Assembly (NCBI GenBank): GCA_013335405.1
Contig: JAAXVR010000001.1
Span: forward strand, 124,001-188,000
Length of the DNA: 64,000 nucleotides
Direction: 5' to 3'
Source: Chlorobiaceae bacterium
Lineage (GTDB): Bacteria; Bacteroidota; Chlorobiia; Chlorobiales; Chlorobiaceae
Shown here: positions 9,901 to 17,834 of the stretch, one piece after another
How positions within the stretch are numbered: position 1 is the stretch's first letter
Layout of the letters: each line of letters begins with the position of its first letter
Made by a program: the position numbers and the translations under genes
Notes under the pieces: generated by a model
The model's input: only the letters and a program-made list of their open reading frames with translations
The model's database searches: none
Told to the model about the DNA's origin: nothing

Positions 9901-10164
9901 GGGCTGTCCCGGGAACTTGTGAGCCGCATCCAGTCACTTCGCAAGGAGAGCGGCCTGGAAATCACCGACCGCATCTGTCTTGCCATCGAGGGAACTGCGA
10001 AAGTTGTCGATGCAGTGAAGCGGAATGATGCGTATATTAAGGCAGAAACCCTCGCCACATCCCTCGAAATAACCCTGCTCGACGCATCAGTGCCGGTGTC
10101 GATGGATGAAGGGTCGGTGAACGGTGAAATATGCCGGTTATCGCTTGAAAAAAATGCAGGTTAA
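6907..10164 (+). CDS. ileS: Isoleucyl-tRNA synthetase, type 2, with altered HIGH motif
   Basis: Charges tRNA-Ile. Class I signatures are present, with KMSKS at residues 625-629 (HKMSKSKGN). The motif normally written HxGH reads GVHH at residues 58-61 (codons 7078-7089), with the first and third positions swapped relative to HxGH. The editing domain is recognisable from [15 protein letters not shown]. The 1085-residue length and the [18 protein letters not shown] region fit the eukaryote-like IleRS2 class, which tolerates mupirocin. Swapped GxHH motifs have been described in a subset of IleRS2 enzymes with extreme mupirocin resistance. The start ATG ([11 protein letters not shown]) is normal. 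The gene stands alone between a terminator and the dksA-like gene. Confidence 0.96.
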   Translation: MADKFAEYPSSKSYSEVETEILAYWNENGIFQKSLEKKPAGPIYSFYEGPPTVNGKPGVHHVFSRTIKDVVCRYKTMQGFRVPRMAGWDTHGLPVEISVEKKLGLKNKAQVEEYGEGEFNREARSLVYHHIEDNREGWGKLTEQMGYWVDMDHPYITCENNYIESVWWALKTIFEKGLIYKDYKIVPQDPKSETVLSSHELALGYREVKDPSIYVKFRLKGSDESFLVWTTTPWTLISNVALSVGADIEYVKVRHSGSGEAFILAQSRLQVLLEKNEAGESFWQVEKTMKGSELEGLEYEPLFSYIQPSRKCWYVTCGTFVSTGDGTGVVHIAPAFGADDYELAKKYDLPMLQPVARNGCFTSEVSDYEGVFFKDADPDIIRQLREAGKLYRKETITHTYPFSWRYDVPVIYYARESWYIRTTAIADRMVELNKTINWCPPEIGSGRFGNWLEENKDWALSRERFWGSPLPLWVSEEFSIGDSSDSGRIFAIGSVAELREGFIDIDGGRHVLGEALDEGLVELDLHKPFVDRIYFIREGKRFNRTPELVDVWFDSGSMPFAQLHYPFENRELFEKTFPADFIAEGVDQTRGWFYTLHAISTLIFDKPAYRNLIVNGHILDRNGHKMSKSKGNVVNPFETMQRYGADALRWYLLVTSPPWRPKSFNADEIEEEQRKFFRAFINSYNFFVLYANVDGFQGSEPQIPLSERSELDRWVLSSLNTLVGGLHARMEQYDLTGAVRLINDFIVDDLSNWYIRRSRKRFWKSDMGQDKLAAYQSLYTALETLSRLLAPFTPFIADRIWLNMNGVSGVARHTSVHLSDFPMMDPCAIDLPLERRMKKAQIITSLVRTMREKASIKVRQPLRRILLAAGDAAAREEYALVADIILEEVNVQKIEFIEEEGSVVSKKVKPNFKALGPRFGKEMKSLAESIRCMSHKQIGKLEKEGMVSLDFDGKTFEILRGDVEIMHEDIEGWLVASDEAHGIMVALDTEMNEELEMLGLSRELVSRIQSLRKESGLEITDRICLAIEGTAKVVDAVKRNDAYIKAETLATSLEITLLDASVPVSMDEGSVNGEICRLSLEKNAG

Positions 10165-10173
10165 TCGTATAAT
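10145..10173 (+). promoter_or_regulatory. Sigma-70-type promoter for the dksA-like gene
   Basis: TTGAAA (10145-10150) and TATAAT (10168-10173) are separated by exactly 17 bases. The -35 box lies inside the last codons of ileS. Transcription would start near 10180, leaving a leader of about 45 bases before the ATG at 10224. Confidence 0.65.
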
Positions 10174-10223
10174 TAAAATCACTATTCTTACAGCATTTGT
10201 CAGAATCAGCAAATAGGTGCACT

Positions 10224-10658
10224 ATGACGAAAAAAAGCAACAGCGCCCTCAGGAAAGAAAACGAAATCGATGATGAACCGGTTCTCACCAAAACCTATCT
10301 GAGCGACGAAGAACTCGAGCATTTCAGGCAGATCCTGCTCAAGAGGCGGGACGAGGTTCTTCGCGACCTGGATATTCTTCGTTCTTCGCTTTCCGACGAA
10401 AACGTGGAGGATTCGATCAACTCGAACTACTCCATGCACATGGCTGACCATGGCACCGAAACCATGGATCGCGAACAGCGGTTCATGTTCATCGCAAGGG
10501 ATGAGAAATATATCGGCTATATCGATCAGGCCCTCGACAGGATAAGGAACAAGACTTACGGTGTCTGCGCAAAATCAGGCAAACCCATACCGAAGAAAAG
10601 GCTCGAAGCCGTTCCGCATACTGCAGTCCGTATCGAGTTCAAGCAGGGCAAGAAATAA
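10224..10658 (+). CDS. DksA/TraR-family regulator lacking zinc-binding cysteines
   Basis: A likely RNA-polymerase secondary-channel binding protein of the DksA/TraR family. The start at ATG 10224 has an AGGTG ribosome site 7-8 bases upstream and gives 144 residues. The coiled-coil N-terminal part (residues 27-60, LSDEELEHFRQILLKRRDEV) and the C-terminal TYGVCAKSGKPIPKKRLEAV block define the family. The usual Cys-x2-Cys...Cys-x2-Cys zinc finger is gone: only Cys115 remains, the second Cys position is Ser118, and no Cys follows. Such zinc-free forms are common in the Bacteroidetes/Chlorobi group. It has its own promoter and a shared terminator with purF. Confidence 0.85.
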   Translation: MTKKSNSALRKENEIDDEPVLTKTYLSDEELEHFRQILLKRRDEVLRDLDILRSSLSDENVEDSINSNYSMHMADHGTETMDREQRFMFIARDEKYIGYIDQALDRIRNKTYGVCAKSGKPIPKKRLEAVPHTAVRIEFKQGKK

Positions 10659-10700
10659 GACCGGGACGAATTGCTTTCCGGCCCCTTCCGCCAGAATATG

Positions 10701-10744
10701 AAAAAAGCCGGCTCACGACAGTGCAATCGTGAGCCGGCTTTTCG
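10701..10744. terminator. Bidirectional intrinsic terminator between dksA-like gene and purF
   Basis: AAAAAAGCCGGCTCACGA (10701-10718) pairs with TCGTGAGCCGGCTTTT (10728-10743) across an 8-9 base loop. There are A residues on the left and T residues on the right. It can end transcription of both convergent genes. Confidence 0.9.
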
Positions 10745-10767
10745 TTTGTGCGCCAAGCAGAGGCGGT

Positions 10768-12261
10768 TCAGTCGTTTTCTTCCTTGTCCGTGGTGGCGTC
10801 GGCAATCTGTATGGGATAATCGCCGCTGAAGCACGCGGTGCAATAGCTGCGGGTTTCGTTTTCAAATGAAGGGACGCTGTTCAGAAGGCCCTGCATGGAA
10901 AGGTATTTAAGGGAATCGACTCCGATGTACTCCCTGATTTTTTCTATTTCCTCATCGCTGTTTTCGTCACAGTCGAACATATGCGTCAGGAGCTGGCGCT
11001 TGGTCGGGAAATCCATGCCGTAAAAGCAGGGATTGGTGATGGGCGGAGAGCTGATATGCAGGTGAATTGCCTTCGGGTCGGCTTCGCGTATGAGCTTGAT
11101 GAGCATTTTCGCTGTCGTTCCGCGCACGATCGAGTCGTCGATGAGGATGATCGGTCTTCCCTGAAGAACGCCGCGAACGATGTTGTATTTTGATCGGACC
11201 TTGATGTCGCGGCTGTGAATGCCCGGCTGAATGAAGGTCCTTCCAACGTAGTGGTTCCGGATAAGCCCGTGCTCGAACCTTGCGGGTCTCTGCATCTTGA
11301 TGCTCTCTCTGACGAACCCGAGAGCGGCAGTATTTGAAGAATCGGGGACGCTTACCACGGTAAGTTCCTTGTCCCCTTCCTTCGGCTGTATGGTCGACTC
11401 CCTTGCGAGGTTTTTGCCGAGGTTGCGCCGGACCTTGTCGACAGAATTCTTGAAGATGAAACTGTCCGGTCTTGCGAAATAGACATATTCGAAGATACAT
11501 CGTGCCTTGTGGGGCACCGGAGGAAGGAACAGCGACATCGGTTTTTCGTTCGCAACGGCGAGATGGTCGATCAGGAGGATTTCGCCTGGCTCGATATCGC
11601 GGATGTATTCCGCCTGAATGATATCGAAAGCGCACGTTTCGCTGGCAACGATATAGGTAAGTTCTCCCGTGAGGGGATCAACCTTTTTCCCCAGAGCGAG
11701 AGGCCTGAAGCCATAAGGGTCTCTTGCTGCGATCATCTGGTTGTTTGCCAGGATGACCATCGAATATGCACCCTCAACCTGCATGAGCGCCTGGTAAATC
11801 TGCTGGACCGGTTCTTTTTCACGGCTCCGCGCTGCGAGGTGGGGGATGATTTCCGTATCGGAAGATGCCTGGAAAATGACACCAAGCTCGGTCAGTTCGC
11901 GCCTGATGGTCCTTGCGTTGGTGAGATTCCCGTTGTGGGCTATTGCAAGGCTTCCTGAGCGGTATATGAGGGAAAACGGCTGAATGTTGCTGGTGGATTT
12001 CGATGAACCTGTCGTAGAGTAGCGGTTGTGGCCGATTGCCGCATAACCGCCGAGGTTCTCGAATAACGTTTCGTCCTTGAAGACTTCGGCAACGAGTCCC
12101 ATTCCCTTGTGCTGCTTGAAGAGGGTCTTTTTTTTGACTTTGTTGTATTCTGCAACGACGATACCGGCGGCTTCCTGCCCCCTGTGCTGCAGTGAGTACA
12201 GGCCATAGAAAGTATCTTCCGCGGGAGTTTTTGAATTGAATACGCCGAAAACTCCACACAT
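10768..12261 (-). CDS. purF: Amidophosphoribosyltransferase
   Basis: PurF catalyses the first committed step of purine synthesis, PRPP plus glutamine to 5-phosphoribosylamine. The start at 12261 gives MCGVFGVF, placing the catalytic nucleophile Cys at position 2 after removal of Met. The two preceding in-frame codons (ML) are therefore not used. The N-terminal glutaminase domain shows LQHRGQEAAGI and GHNRYSTTG. The C-terminal phosphoribosyltransferase domain shows IILIDDSIVRGTT. It has 497 residues. It is monocistronic, convergent with the dksA-like gene, and transcribed away from the membrane-protein gene at 12485. Confidence 0.96.
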   Translation of the reverse strand: MCGVFGVFNSKTPAEDTFYGLYSLQHRGQEAAGIVVAEYNKVKKKTLFKQHKGMGLVAEVFKDETLFENLGGYAAIGHNRYSTTGSSKSTSNIQPFSLIYRSGSLAIAHNGNLTNARTIRRELTELGVIFQASSDTEIIPHLAARSREKEPVQQIYQALMQVEGAYSMVILANNQMIAARDPYGFRPLALGKKVDPLTGELTYIVASETCAFDIIQAEYIRDIEPGEILLIDHLAVANEKPMSLFLPPVPHKARCIFEYVYFARPDSFIFKNSVDKVRRNLGKNLARESTIQPKEGDKELTVVSVPDSSNTAALGFVRESIKMQRPARFEHGLIRNHYVGRTFIQPGIHSRDIKVRSKYNIVRGVLQGRPIILIDDSIVRGTTAKMLIKLIREADPKAIHLHISSPPITNPCFYGMDFPTKRQLLTHMFDCDENSDEEIEKIREYIGVDSLKYLSMQGLLNSVPSFENETRSYCTACFSGDYPIQIADATTDKEEND

Positions 12262-12484
12262 AAGCAAATAGATGTTTAAGTTTATAAACGCGCAAGCACC
12301 CTAATAATGGGAAATGCGGCACAATATTCAAACGGAATAATAAAAATATTCGTTGCAAGATTCTGTAACGGCCATGAAAGAGCGTGCAACTTCGATAGTG
12401 ACCGAAGACTAAAAACAGATAAATTAACGGGTTGCATTGCTTCTGACGCCGGGTTTTTCAATTCACTCCTCATTCATCGAACCA

Positions 12485-13012
12485 ATGGTATTATCGGCAA
12501 AAAAAGAACGGAGGCCGCCCGGTCCCGCTATCTGGATTTCAGTAACCCTGCTTTGGGGTACCGTTTTTTTCATCTCTTCGAGTTTTATGCTCAGGATCGC
12601 TTCAGGCATGCTCCGGCAGGGTTTCTTCAATCCCACGCCTCTTGATGCCCTGAACGTCTATTGTATCCACGCCGTCATCCTGGTATTGTTCTCGCTTGCA
12701 GCGATGCTCCTGAAACGCGGGATCGAACCGGGCAGCGAGAGCCAGATAGAACGCTGGCAGGCGATCGATGAAGGAAAGGGCGAAAAGATCTTCATTTCGT
12801 TTGCGGGAAGCATCGCGACGAGTTTTTTTTTCACCCTGCTTACCGCGATGACATTTTCGGTGGTCTCGGCAATGCTTGGAATGATTGTTGAACTGACACT
12901 GCCCGTTGTCTTTCTTGCGGCACTGTTCAACATTGCGGTCGGTCTGGCGGCCTCACTTGCGGTCGGTATCATTTTTCTCGCGGCGAACGTGGGGAAGAGG
13001 AAGCGCTCGTAA
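12485..13012 (+). CDS. Hypothetical integral membrane protein
   Basis: No family is recognised. From the ATG at 12485 it has 175 residues. An N-terminal polar stretch (AKKERRPPGP) is followed by about five hydrophobic segments, near residues 16-40, 56-77, 98-115, 118-140 and 144-166, and a basic tail ending GKRKRS. A longer start (TTG 12437) would add 16 residues. No good ribosome site distinguishes them. The gene is divergent from purF and is followed by a terminator and tRNA-Ala. The alternation of long hydrophobic stretches and normal codon use support a real gene. Confidence 0.7.
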   Translation: MVLSAKKERRPPGPAIWISVTLLWGTVFFISSSFMLRIASGMLRQGFFNPTPLDALNVYCIHAVILVLFSLAAMLLKRGIEPGSESQIERWQAIDEGKGEKIFISFAGSIATSFFFTLLTAMTFSVVSAMLGMIVELTLPVVFLAALFNIAVGLAASLAVGIIFLAANVGKRKRS

Positions 13013-13029
13013 AGGGCCGTTGGCAAATG

Positions 13030-13061
13030 AAAAAAGCGCAGTCGATGGCTGCGCTTTTTTT
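13030..13061. terminator. Intrinsic terminator after the membrane-protein gene
   Basis: AAAAAAGCGCAG (13030-13041) pairs with CTGCGCTTTTTT (13049-13060) across a 7-base loop and ends in a T run. Being symmetrical, it can also stop transcripts leaving tRNA-Ala on the other strand. Confidence 0.88.
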
Positions 13062-13074
13062 ATCGGTTTTTCCG

Positions 13075-13147
13075 TGGAGCTAAGGAGACTCGAACTCCTG
13101 ACCCTTTGCATGCCATGCAAATGCTCTACCAACTGAGCTATAGCCCC
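13075..13147 (-). tRNA. tRNA-Ala (anticodon GGC)
   Basis: A complete 73-base cloverleaf reads on the minus strand. The acceptor arm is GGGGCTA/TAGCTCC. The D arm is GCTCAGTTGGTAGAGC. The anticodon stem TTTGC/GCAAA encloses the loop ATGGCAT, so the anticodon is GGC at 13112-13114. The T arm is AGGAGTTCGAGTCTCCT and the discriminator is A. The 3' CCA is not encoded and would be added enzymatically. It reads alanine GCC/GCU codons. Confidence 0.96.
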
Positions 13148-13302
13148 GTTTTCACGTTCTAATTAAAAGAAAAAAAACTTGTTTTTGCAACTTGTTTTCT
13201 CATTCTTTTATTTCATGGGGCGGGGAGCAGGTGTTGAGGTTCCCGTTTCCTGGTACGCAGTACACGGAAAACCGGATGTCGTCAAAAATAAAAAGAGCGG
13301 AC

Positions 13303-14187
13303 ATGTCATTTTCATTTATCGTCAGGGAAGGGCTTTCGGGAATGGGGAGGGCGAAGCTTCCGGCCGCAATCACCCTTGTCATCAGTTTTTTCGCGCTTGT
13401 TCTTCTCGGCCTCTTCGGTTCGGTCTCACTGAGTTTTTATGATGTCATGCAGGAACTGCGGGGAAAGGTCCAGCTCGAAGTGTTTTTAAGCGACACGATG
13501 AGCGATGCCGATATTGCCGTTGCGGTAAAGAAGATGCAGGCAATGAACGTCGTAAGCGATGCGCAGTACGTCTCGAAGGATGAGGCTGCCAGGATTTTTG
13601 CAAATGAATTCGGAGAGGATGTCGTCAAAGTTCTCGGTTCAAATCCTCTTCCACATTCCGTCAAGATGCGTTTCAGGCAGGAATATGCGAGTTCTGACAG
13701 CATTGAACGGAAGATCGTGCCGATCGTCCGGAAAATTGTTCCCGATGCCGACATTCGCTACAGTCAGGGATTTCTTGGGCAGATCGAGCGTAACGCACGG
13801 ATATTCACCTTCCTTACCGGGGGTATAGGAATCCTGATATCCCTGTCAGCCATCGTGCTTGTCGGCTACACCATAAGGCTCGCCATGTACGCAAGGCAGG
13901 AGCGCATCCGTACCATGCGCTTCGTCGGCGCCACGGGCTGGTTCATCGGGGCACCTTACGTCATCGAAGGGGCATTGCAGGGAGTGATCTCGGGGTTGTT
14001 CGCTGCGCTTGCGATCTATCTGCTGCTCGACAAGCTGCTTTATTTCAACGAACCGGCAATCTACAGTATTCTGCAGCCATCCGCCATGTATGTCTACCCT
14101 GCGGTAATCCTGCTTGGCCTGCTGCTTGGCATTTTCGGCAGCGCACTGTCGGTCGGACAGTATCTGCGCGGCATTTCGAAGTGGTGA
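13303..14187 (+). CDS. ftsX: Cell division protein FtsX-type permease
   Basis: FtsX is the membrane subunit of the FtsEX transporter-like complex, which couples division to peptidoglycan hydrolase activation. The layout fits: a short cytoplasmic N-terminus (SFIVREGLSG), a first membrane segment (ITLVISFFALVLLGLF), an extracytoplasmic domain with QLEVFLSD and an ARIFANEFGEDVVKVLG-like segment, then three C-terminal membrane segments (IGILISLSAIVLVGY and two more) with ERIRTMRFVGAT between. The start ATG 13303 gives 294 residues. ATG 13276 would add nine. No ftsE lies beside it, which is unusual, so the ATPase must be encoded elsewhere. Confidence 0.88.
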   Translation: MSFSFIVREGLSGMGRAKLPAAITLVISFFALVLLGLFGSVSLSFYDVMQELRGKVQLEVFLSDTMSDADIAVAVKKMQAMNVVSDAQYVSKDEAARIFANEFGEDVVKVLGSNPLPHSVKMRFRQEYASSDSIERKIVPIVRKIVPDADIRYSQGFLGQIERNARIFTFLTGGIGILISLSAIVLVGYTIRLAMYARQERIRTMRFVGATGWFIGAPYVIEGALQGVISGLFAALAIYLLLDKLLYFNEPAIYSILQPSAMYVYPAVILLGLLLGIFGSALSVGQYLRGISKW

Positions 14188-14201
14188 TGATCGGGGACTG
14201 G

Positions 14202-14320
14202 AACGTGGGATTTGGGATCCGGGAATTCCCGCTTTCCACGTTCTGCAGCCCAGATTCCCATAAATAAGCTCCGGAGGAGCGGCATATCGGCAGCCCGGGG
14301 TGGGAACCCCGGGTAGAGGA
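14202..14320. repeat. Intergenic block of tandem hairpins, probable dispersed repeat
   Basis: The space between ftsX and nfo contains several palindromes: CGGGAATTCCCG (14220-14231) inside a CGTGG/CCACG stem, GCTCC-GGA-GGAGC (14268-14280), and CCCGGGG-TGGGAA-CCCCGGG (14294-14313). In translation the minus strand reads PGVPTPG-like, a pattern often seen in spurious open frames over dispersed intergenic repeats. Only one copy is in the window, so its repeat nature is inference. Confidence 0.5.
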
Positions 14321-14371
14321 ACAAATAAAAAACGGGTTTCCTTCCCCAAACCCCACATCCTCCCTCAGTCC

Positions 14372-15217
14372 TCATTGCTCGGAAAGCGAATAGAGCATTG
14401 CTATTTCCTCTTTCCAGTTGTCGGAATCGGGGGTTTCAAGAATGAGCGGTATCTCTTCGAAATCAGGGCTCGTGACGATATAGCGGAATGTATCCATGCC
14501 GATTGTGCCTTTCCCGATGGCAGCATGGCGGTCGAGTCGGCTCCCTGCAGGATGCAGGGCATCGTTCAGGTGCATGCCCCTGAGGTACTCCATTCCCGCG
14601 ACCCGGTCGAATTCCTTGAAAACCGTTACAGCAGCTTCTGTGTTCCCGAGATCATAACCGCTTGCATGCAGGTGGCAGGTGTCAAGACAGATGCCTGCCC
14701 TCGTTTTATCTTCAACCATAGCAATCAGGGCGGCGAGTTGTTCGAAGCGAAACCCGAGGTTGGTGCCCTGCCCGGCGGTGTTTTCAATGACAGCGGTCAC
14801 TCCCCGGGAATTATCCAGGGCAATGTTGATTGACTCTGCTATCAGCCGGAGGCAATCATCGGTTGTTACTCCGTTCAGGTGACTTCCCGGATGGAAATTG
14901 AGCATCGAAAGCCCGAGCTGTTCCACGCGGATCATTTCCTCGACGAATGCTTCACGTGAACGCTGCAGTTTGTCTGTTTCCGGACTTCCGAGATTGATCA
15001 GATAACTGTCGTGGGGCAGGATGTGCCGGGTATTGAAACCATGGTCGCCGCAGTTTCTCCTGAACGCTTCAACTGACGCCGGGGAAAGTGCGGGGGCTTT
15101 CCACTGGCGCTGGTTTTTCGTGAACATGGCAAATGCTTTCGCACCGATCTGCGCTGCGTTCAGAGGAGCATTCTCGATTCCCCCCGCGATACTGACATGT
15201 GCGCCGATACGTTTCAT
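14372..15217 (-). CDS. nfo: Endonuclease IV (AP endonuclease)
   Basis: Nfo cleaves DNA 5' of abasic sites in base-excision repair using three zinc ions. Diagnostic segments are MKRIGAHVSIAGG at the N-terminus, KNQRQWKAP, HDSYLINLGSP, NFHPGSH, VIENTAGQGTNLG, ICLDTCHLHASGYDL and HLNDALHPAGSRLDRHAAIGKG. These carry the metal-binding His, Glu and Asp residues. The length of 281 residues is normal. It is convergent with ftsX and lies just after the glycosyltransferase gene on the same strand, but with a 29-base gap and no functional link. Confidence 0.95.
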   Translation of the reverse strand: MKRIGAHVSIAGGIENAPLNAAQIGAKAFAMFTKNQRQWKAPALSPASVEAFRRNCGDHGFNTRHILPHDSYLINLGSPETDKLQRSREAFVEEMIRVEQLGLSMLNFHPGSHLNGVTTDDCLRLIAESINIALDNSRGVTAVIENTAGQGTNLGFRFEQLAALIAMVEDKTRAGICLDTCHLHASGYDLGNTEAAVTVFKEFDRVAGMEYLRGMHLNDALHPAGSRLDRHAAIGKGTIGMDTFRYIVTSPDFEEIPLILETPDSDNWKEEIAMLYSLSEQ

Positions 15218-15246
15218 TATTCGGGTAGTGGGGTTTGGAACGTGTT

Positions 15247-16323
15247 TTATTTCTCTTTTTCCGGTTCCCAGTCACCGGTTCCCAGTTTCCTCTTCTGCTT
15301 TTCCCCGAGATTCCGGGTTTCCCGGATAGCGAACGGTGTGCCTTTTGTCATGGAAGAGGAGAAGAGCTCTCCGAGAAGGCCGGTGGAAAAGAGCTGGACG
15401 CCGAGGATGAGGAGCAGGATGCCGAGGAAGAGGATGGGCCTGTTGCTGACCGGCTTGTGCAGCAGCAGCTTGTCAAGGGTTACGTAGAGACTGATCAGGA
15501 AGCCCGATACAAAACTGACCAGCCCGGCCATGCCGAAAAAATGCATGGGTCGCCGCAGATAGCGTGTGATGAAAAGCACGGAGAGAAAATCGAAAAGTCC
15601 CGGGAAAAAACGTGACGATCCGAACTTCGAATTGCCGAATTTGCGAGGGCTGTGCCTGACCGGCAGTTCGGTGATTCTGAATCCCATCCAGTCGGCAAGT
15701 ACGGGGATATAGCGGTGCATATCGCCATGCAGCTCCAGGCGGCTGGTCACCTCACGGCGGTAAATTTTCAGACCGCAGTTGAAATCATGGATGGTGATTC
15801 CTGTAAAAAGCCGGGTTGCCATATTGAAAACCTTCGAAGGGATGATTTTCGAGAAAGGATCCCTTCGGTTTTTTTTCCAGCCGCTCACGAGATCGAACCC
15901 TTCGAGAAGTTTCTCCAGCATGGGTCTGATTGCGAAAGGGTCATCCTGGAGGTCTGCGTCTATCGTGCAGACGTAGTCGCCGGTTGCTGCCATGAAACCG
16001 GCGGAGAGGGCCGCCGTCTTGCCGAAGTTTTTCTGGAAGGTGATAAGTCGCAGCTCGGGCTTTTCCTGGATAAGCTCGCCGATCATCTCGCTCGAACCAT
16101 CAGTTGAACCGTCATCGATCATGATGATCTCAAAACCGGAACTCTTGCCGAGAAGATCCTGCAACTCTTTTTCGCGCATGGCCGCATAAAGCCGGTCCAG
16201 CAGTTCGAAAAGCGATTCCCGTTCGTTGAACAGCGGGACGATGACGGAAAGAGTCGGCAAGTTCTTCAAGGGTGACAGGTTAGGCGAATTGAATGAAAGT
16301 AACGAGTAAACCTGCAAAATCAA
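15247..16323 (-). CDS. Family 2 glycosyltransferase with C-terminal membrane anchor (DPM1/GtrB/ArnC-like)
   Basis: The catalytic GT-A domain begins LSVIVPLFNERESL and includes IMIDDGSTDGSSEMI and the metal-binding DADLQDDP. A segment RRDPFSKIIPSKVFNMATR precedes two C-terminal membrane helices (around FGMAGLVSFVSGFLISLYV and PILFLGILLLILGVQLFSTGL). This layout matches enzymes that transfer a sugar from a nucleotide donor to polyprenyl phosphate. The start is uncertain: the longest frame uses TTG at 16323, and no ATG precedes the conserved LSVIVP block. It follows queE by 9 bases in a purN-queE operon, an unexplained grouping. Confidence 0.9.
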   Translation of the reverse strand: MILQVYSLLSFNSPNLSPLKNLPTLSVIVPLFNERESLFELLDRLYAAMREKELQDLLGKSSGFEIIMIDDGSTDGSSEMIGELIQEKPELRLITFQKNFGKTAALSAGFMAATGDYVCTIDADLQDDPFAIRPMLEKLLEGFDLVSGWKKNRRDPFSKIIPSKVFNMATRLFTGITIHDFNCGLKIYRREVTSRLELHGDMHRYIPVLADWMGFRITELPVRHSPRKFGNSKFGSSRFFPGLFDFLSVLFITRYLRRPMHFFGMAGLVSFVSGFLISLYVTLDKLLLHKPVSNRPILFLGILLLILGVQLFSTGLLGELFSSSMTKGTPFAIRETRNLGEKQKRKLGTGDWEPEKEK

Positions 16324-16332
16324 AAAGGAAGC

Positions 16333-16983
16333 CTAAACCCCTCTCTGTGCGGGATTCCAGATATATTTGTGCAGCTGCAGCTGCATTCTTATCCTGAGGC
16401 GGTCCGACAGAATCCAGCCAGCAAGCTCTGCCGGATCGAGGCGACCGTATACAACTCCCATGAGGACGGTGGAGACGTCAGGCAGGCCCGTGCTTTGAAG
16501 CAGCTCTTTCGCCCAAAGGTAGTCGTCCCTGTCTGCAACGACAATTTTGAACTCGCAGAGCCTTTTGCGAGCGAGCGCAAGCGCAACGTTTTCAGGATTA
16601 TTTTTTTCCGATACTCCCGATGACGGGGTTTTCAGATCGATGATGCAGTGGATGCGGGGATCGACATCAGCCACTGAAAGGAACCCTGCGGTCTCGAGCA
16701 GCACGGTTTCCCCCCTGTCACAGAGCATGCGCATGAGCAGAAGGGAATCCCTCTGTTCAAGGGGTTCACCCCCTGTAATCTCCACGATGGGCGCTCCGAT
16801 TTCGGCAACCCGTCGGACGATATCGTCCAGCTCCATCAGCGAGCCTTCCTCCTCGGCATAGCGAGTATCGCAATAGAGGCAACCATGGCCACACCCGGCA
16901 AGGCGCACGAAGACGCAGGGCCATCCGGCAAACGATGATTCCCCCTGGATCGAGTGGAAAATTTCACTGATTCTCAGACTCAT
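16333..16983 (-). CDS. queE: 7-carboxy-7-deazaguanine synthase (radical SAM)
   Basis: QueE converts 6-carboxytetrahydropterin to 7-carboxy-7-deazaguanine in queuosine precursor synthesis. The N-terminus MSLRISEIFHSIQGES is typical. The cluster-binding cysteines are C31-x3-C35-x2-C38 (CGHGCLYC), followed by DTRYA and the EITGGEPLEQ block. The length of 216 residues is normal. Its start codon overlaps the purN stop by 4 bases (ATGA), so it is probably translationally coupled. QueG of the same pathway is elsewhere in this window (32865-33827). Confidence 0.93.
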   Translation of the reverse strand: MSLRISEIFHSIQGESSFAGWPCVFVRLAGCGHGCLYCDTRYAEEEGSLMELDDIVRRVAEIGAPIVEITGGEPLEQRDSLLLMRMLCDRGETVLLETAGFLSVADVDPRIHCIIDLKTPSSGVSEKNNPENVALALARKRLCEFKIVVADRDDYLWAKELLQSTGLPDVSTVLMGVVYGRLDPAELAGWILSDRLRIRMQLQLHKYIWNPAQRGV

Positions 16984-17594
16984 GGGGCATCACTGGCGTT
17001 CATTTCCTCGAGGATTTTTCTGAGCGCGCGCGGGTAGAGTTCGTGTTCGCATGCAAGTACACGCAGTGCGAGGGTTTCCGGCGTATCTCCCGGAAGAACC
17101 GGTACTTTCTGCTGCAGCACAATCCTGCCCCGGTCATACTCCTCGTCAACCATATGCACGGTTGCACCGCTTTCGCTCTCTCCGGCGGCAAGCACCGCCT
17201 TGTGCACATTGATGCCGTACATGCCTTCGCCGCCGAATTTCGGCAATAAGGCGGGGTGGATATTGACGATCCTTTCGCGGTAAGCGTCCACGACCGCATC
17301 GGGAACTTTGCGCATATAGCCGGCAAGGATGATATACTCTATCCGGTATATTTTCAGCGCGTCAAGCATGGCTTCAGTAAAACTGTCATAATCAGAATAC
17401 TGGTTTTCAGCCATCTGTATTGCCGGAATGCCGTTTTCCCGGGCATAGTGGATTGCGCCGCAGGTCGAGCGGTTGGAAAGGCAGATCAGGAATTCAGCGT
17501 TGATTTTTTTTTCAGCGATGGAGCGGTGAAGGGCTTTGAAATTGCTGCCTGTTCCCGAGCAGAAAACGGCAAGCCTTGTTTTGTGATCAGTCAT
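16980..17594 (-). CDS. purN: Phosphoribosylglycinamide formyltransferase
   Basis: PurN transfers a formyl group from 10-formyl-tetrahydrofolate to GAR in purine synthesis. Motifs are LAVFCSGTGSNFKAL, the catalytic NIHPALLPKFGG, VHKAVLAAGESESGATVH, DEYDRGRIVLQQKVPV and the acidic DTPETLALRV region. The length of 204 residues is typical. It heads a minus-strand operon with queE (4-base overlap) and a glycosyltransferase. purF and purH lie separately in the window, so purine genes are dispersed here. Confidence 0.95.
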   Translation of the reverse strand: MTDHKTRLAVFCSGTGSNFKALHRSIAEKKINAEFLICLSNRSTCGAIHYARENGIPAIQMAENQYSDYDSFTEAMLDALKIYRIEYIILAGYMRKVPDAVVDAYRERIVNIHPALLPKFGGEGMYGINVHKAVLAAGESESGATVHMVDEEYDRGRIVLQQKVPVLPGDTPETLALRVLACEHELYPRALRKILEEMNASDAP

Positions 17595-17768
17595 CGGTTG
17601 TTTTCAGCGAAACTGCTATCGGTAACGTTTTCTTTTCCGGCAGGTTTTTCCTGTATATAGGGGAATATACCGTAAAGTAAGCAACTTCAGGTGATTGAGG
17701 AACCGAAAGCGTTTTCGTTGACAATGCCCGGGTTATGACTTCCGATCTGCGAAGGTGAATGGATTGTC

Positions 17769-17832
17769 ATGACAACTCTACAGGCAAGACCACCCTGACG
17801 GGATGGTTTTTTCTCGCCTGTAGAGTTGTCAT
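17769..17832. repeat. Perfect 17-bp inverted repeat enclosing a second hairpin
   Basis: ATGACAACTCTACAGGC (17769-17785) is repeated exactly as its reverse complement at 17816-17832. Inside, ACCACCC (17789-17795) and GGGATGGT (17800-17807) can pair around a TGAC loop with one bulged A. They are followed by T residues (17807-17812), like a + strand terminator. No + strand gene ends here, while both neighbours (purN and the PASTA gene) run on the minus strand. It could be a composite terminator or a small mobile repeat. Confidence 0.8.
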
Positions 17833-17834
17833 CG

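Noticed and set aside
11509-11958. Long + strand open frame inside purF
   Set aside because: It lies antisense to the conserved glutaminase and phosphoribosyltransferase motifs of PurF, which fully explain the region. Its translation has no family-like features.
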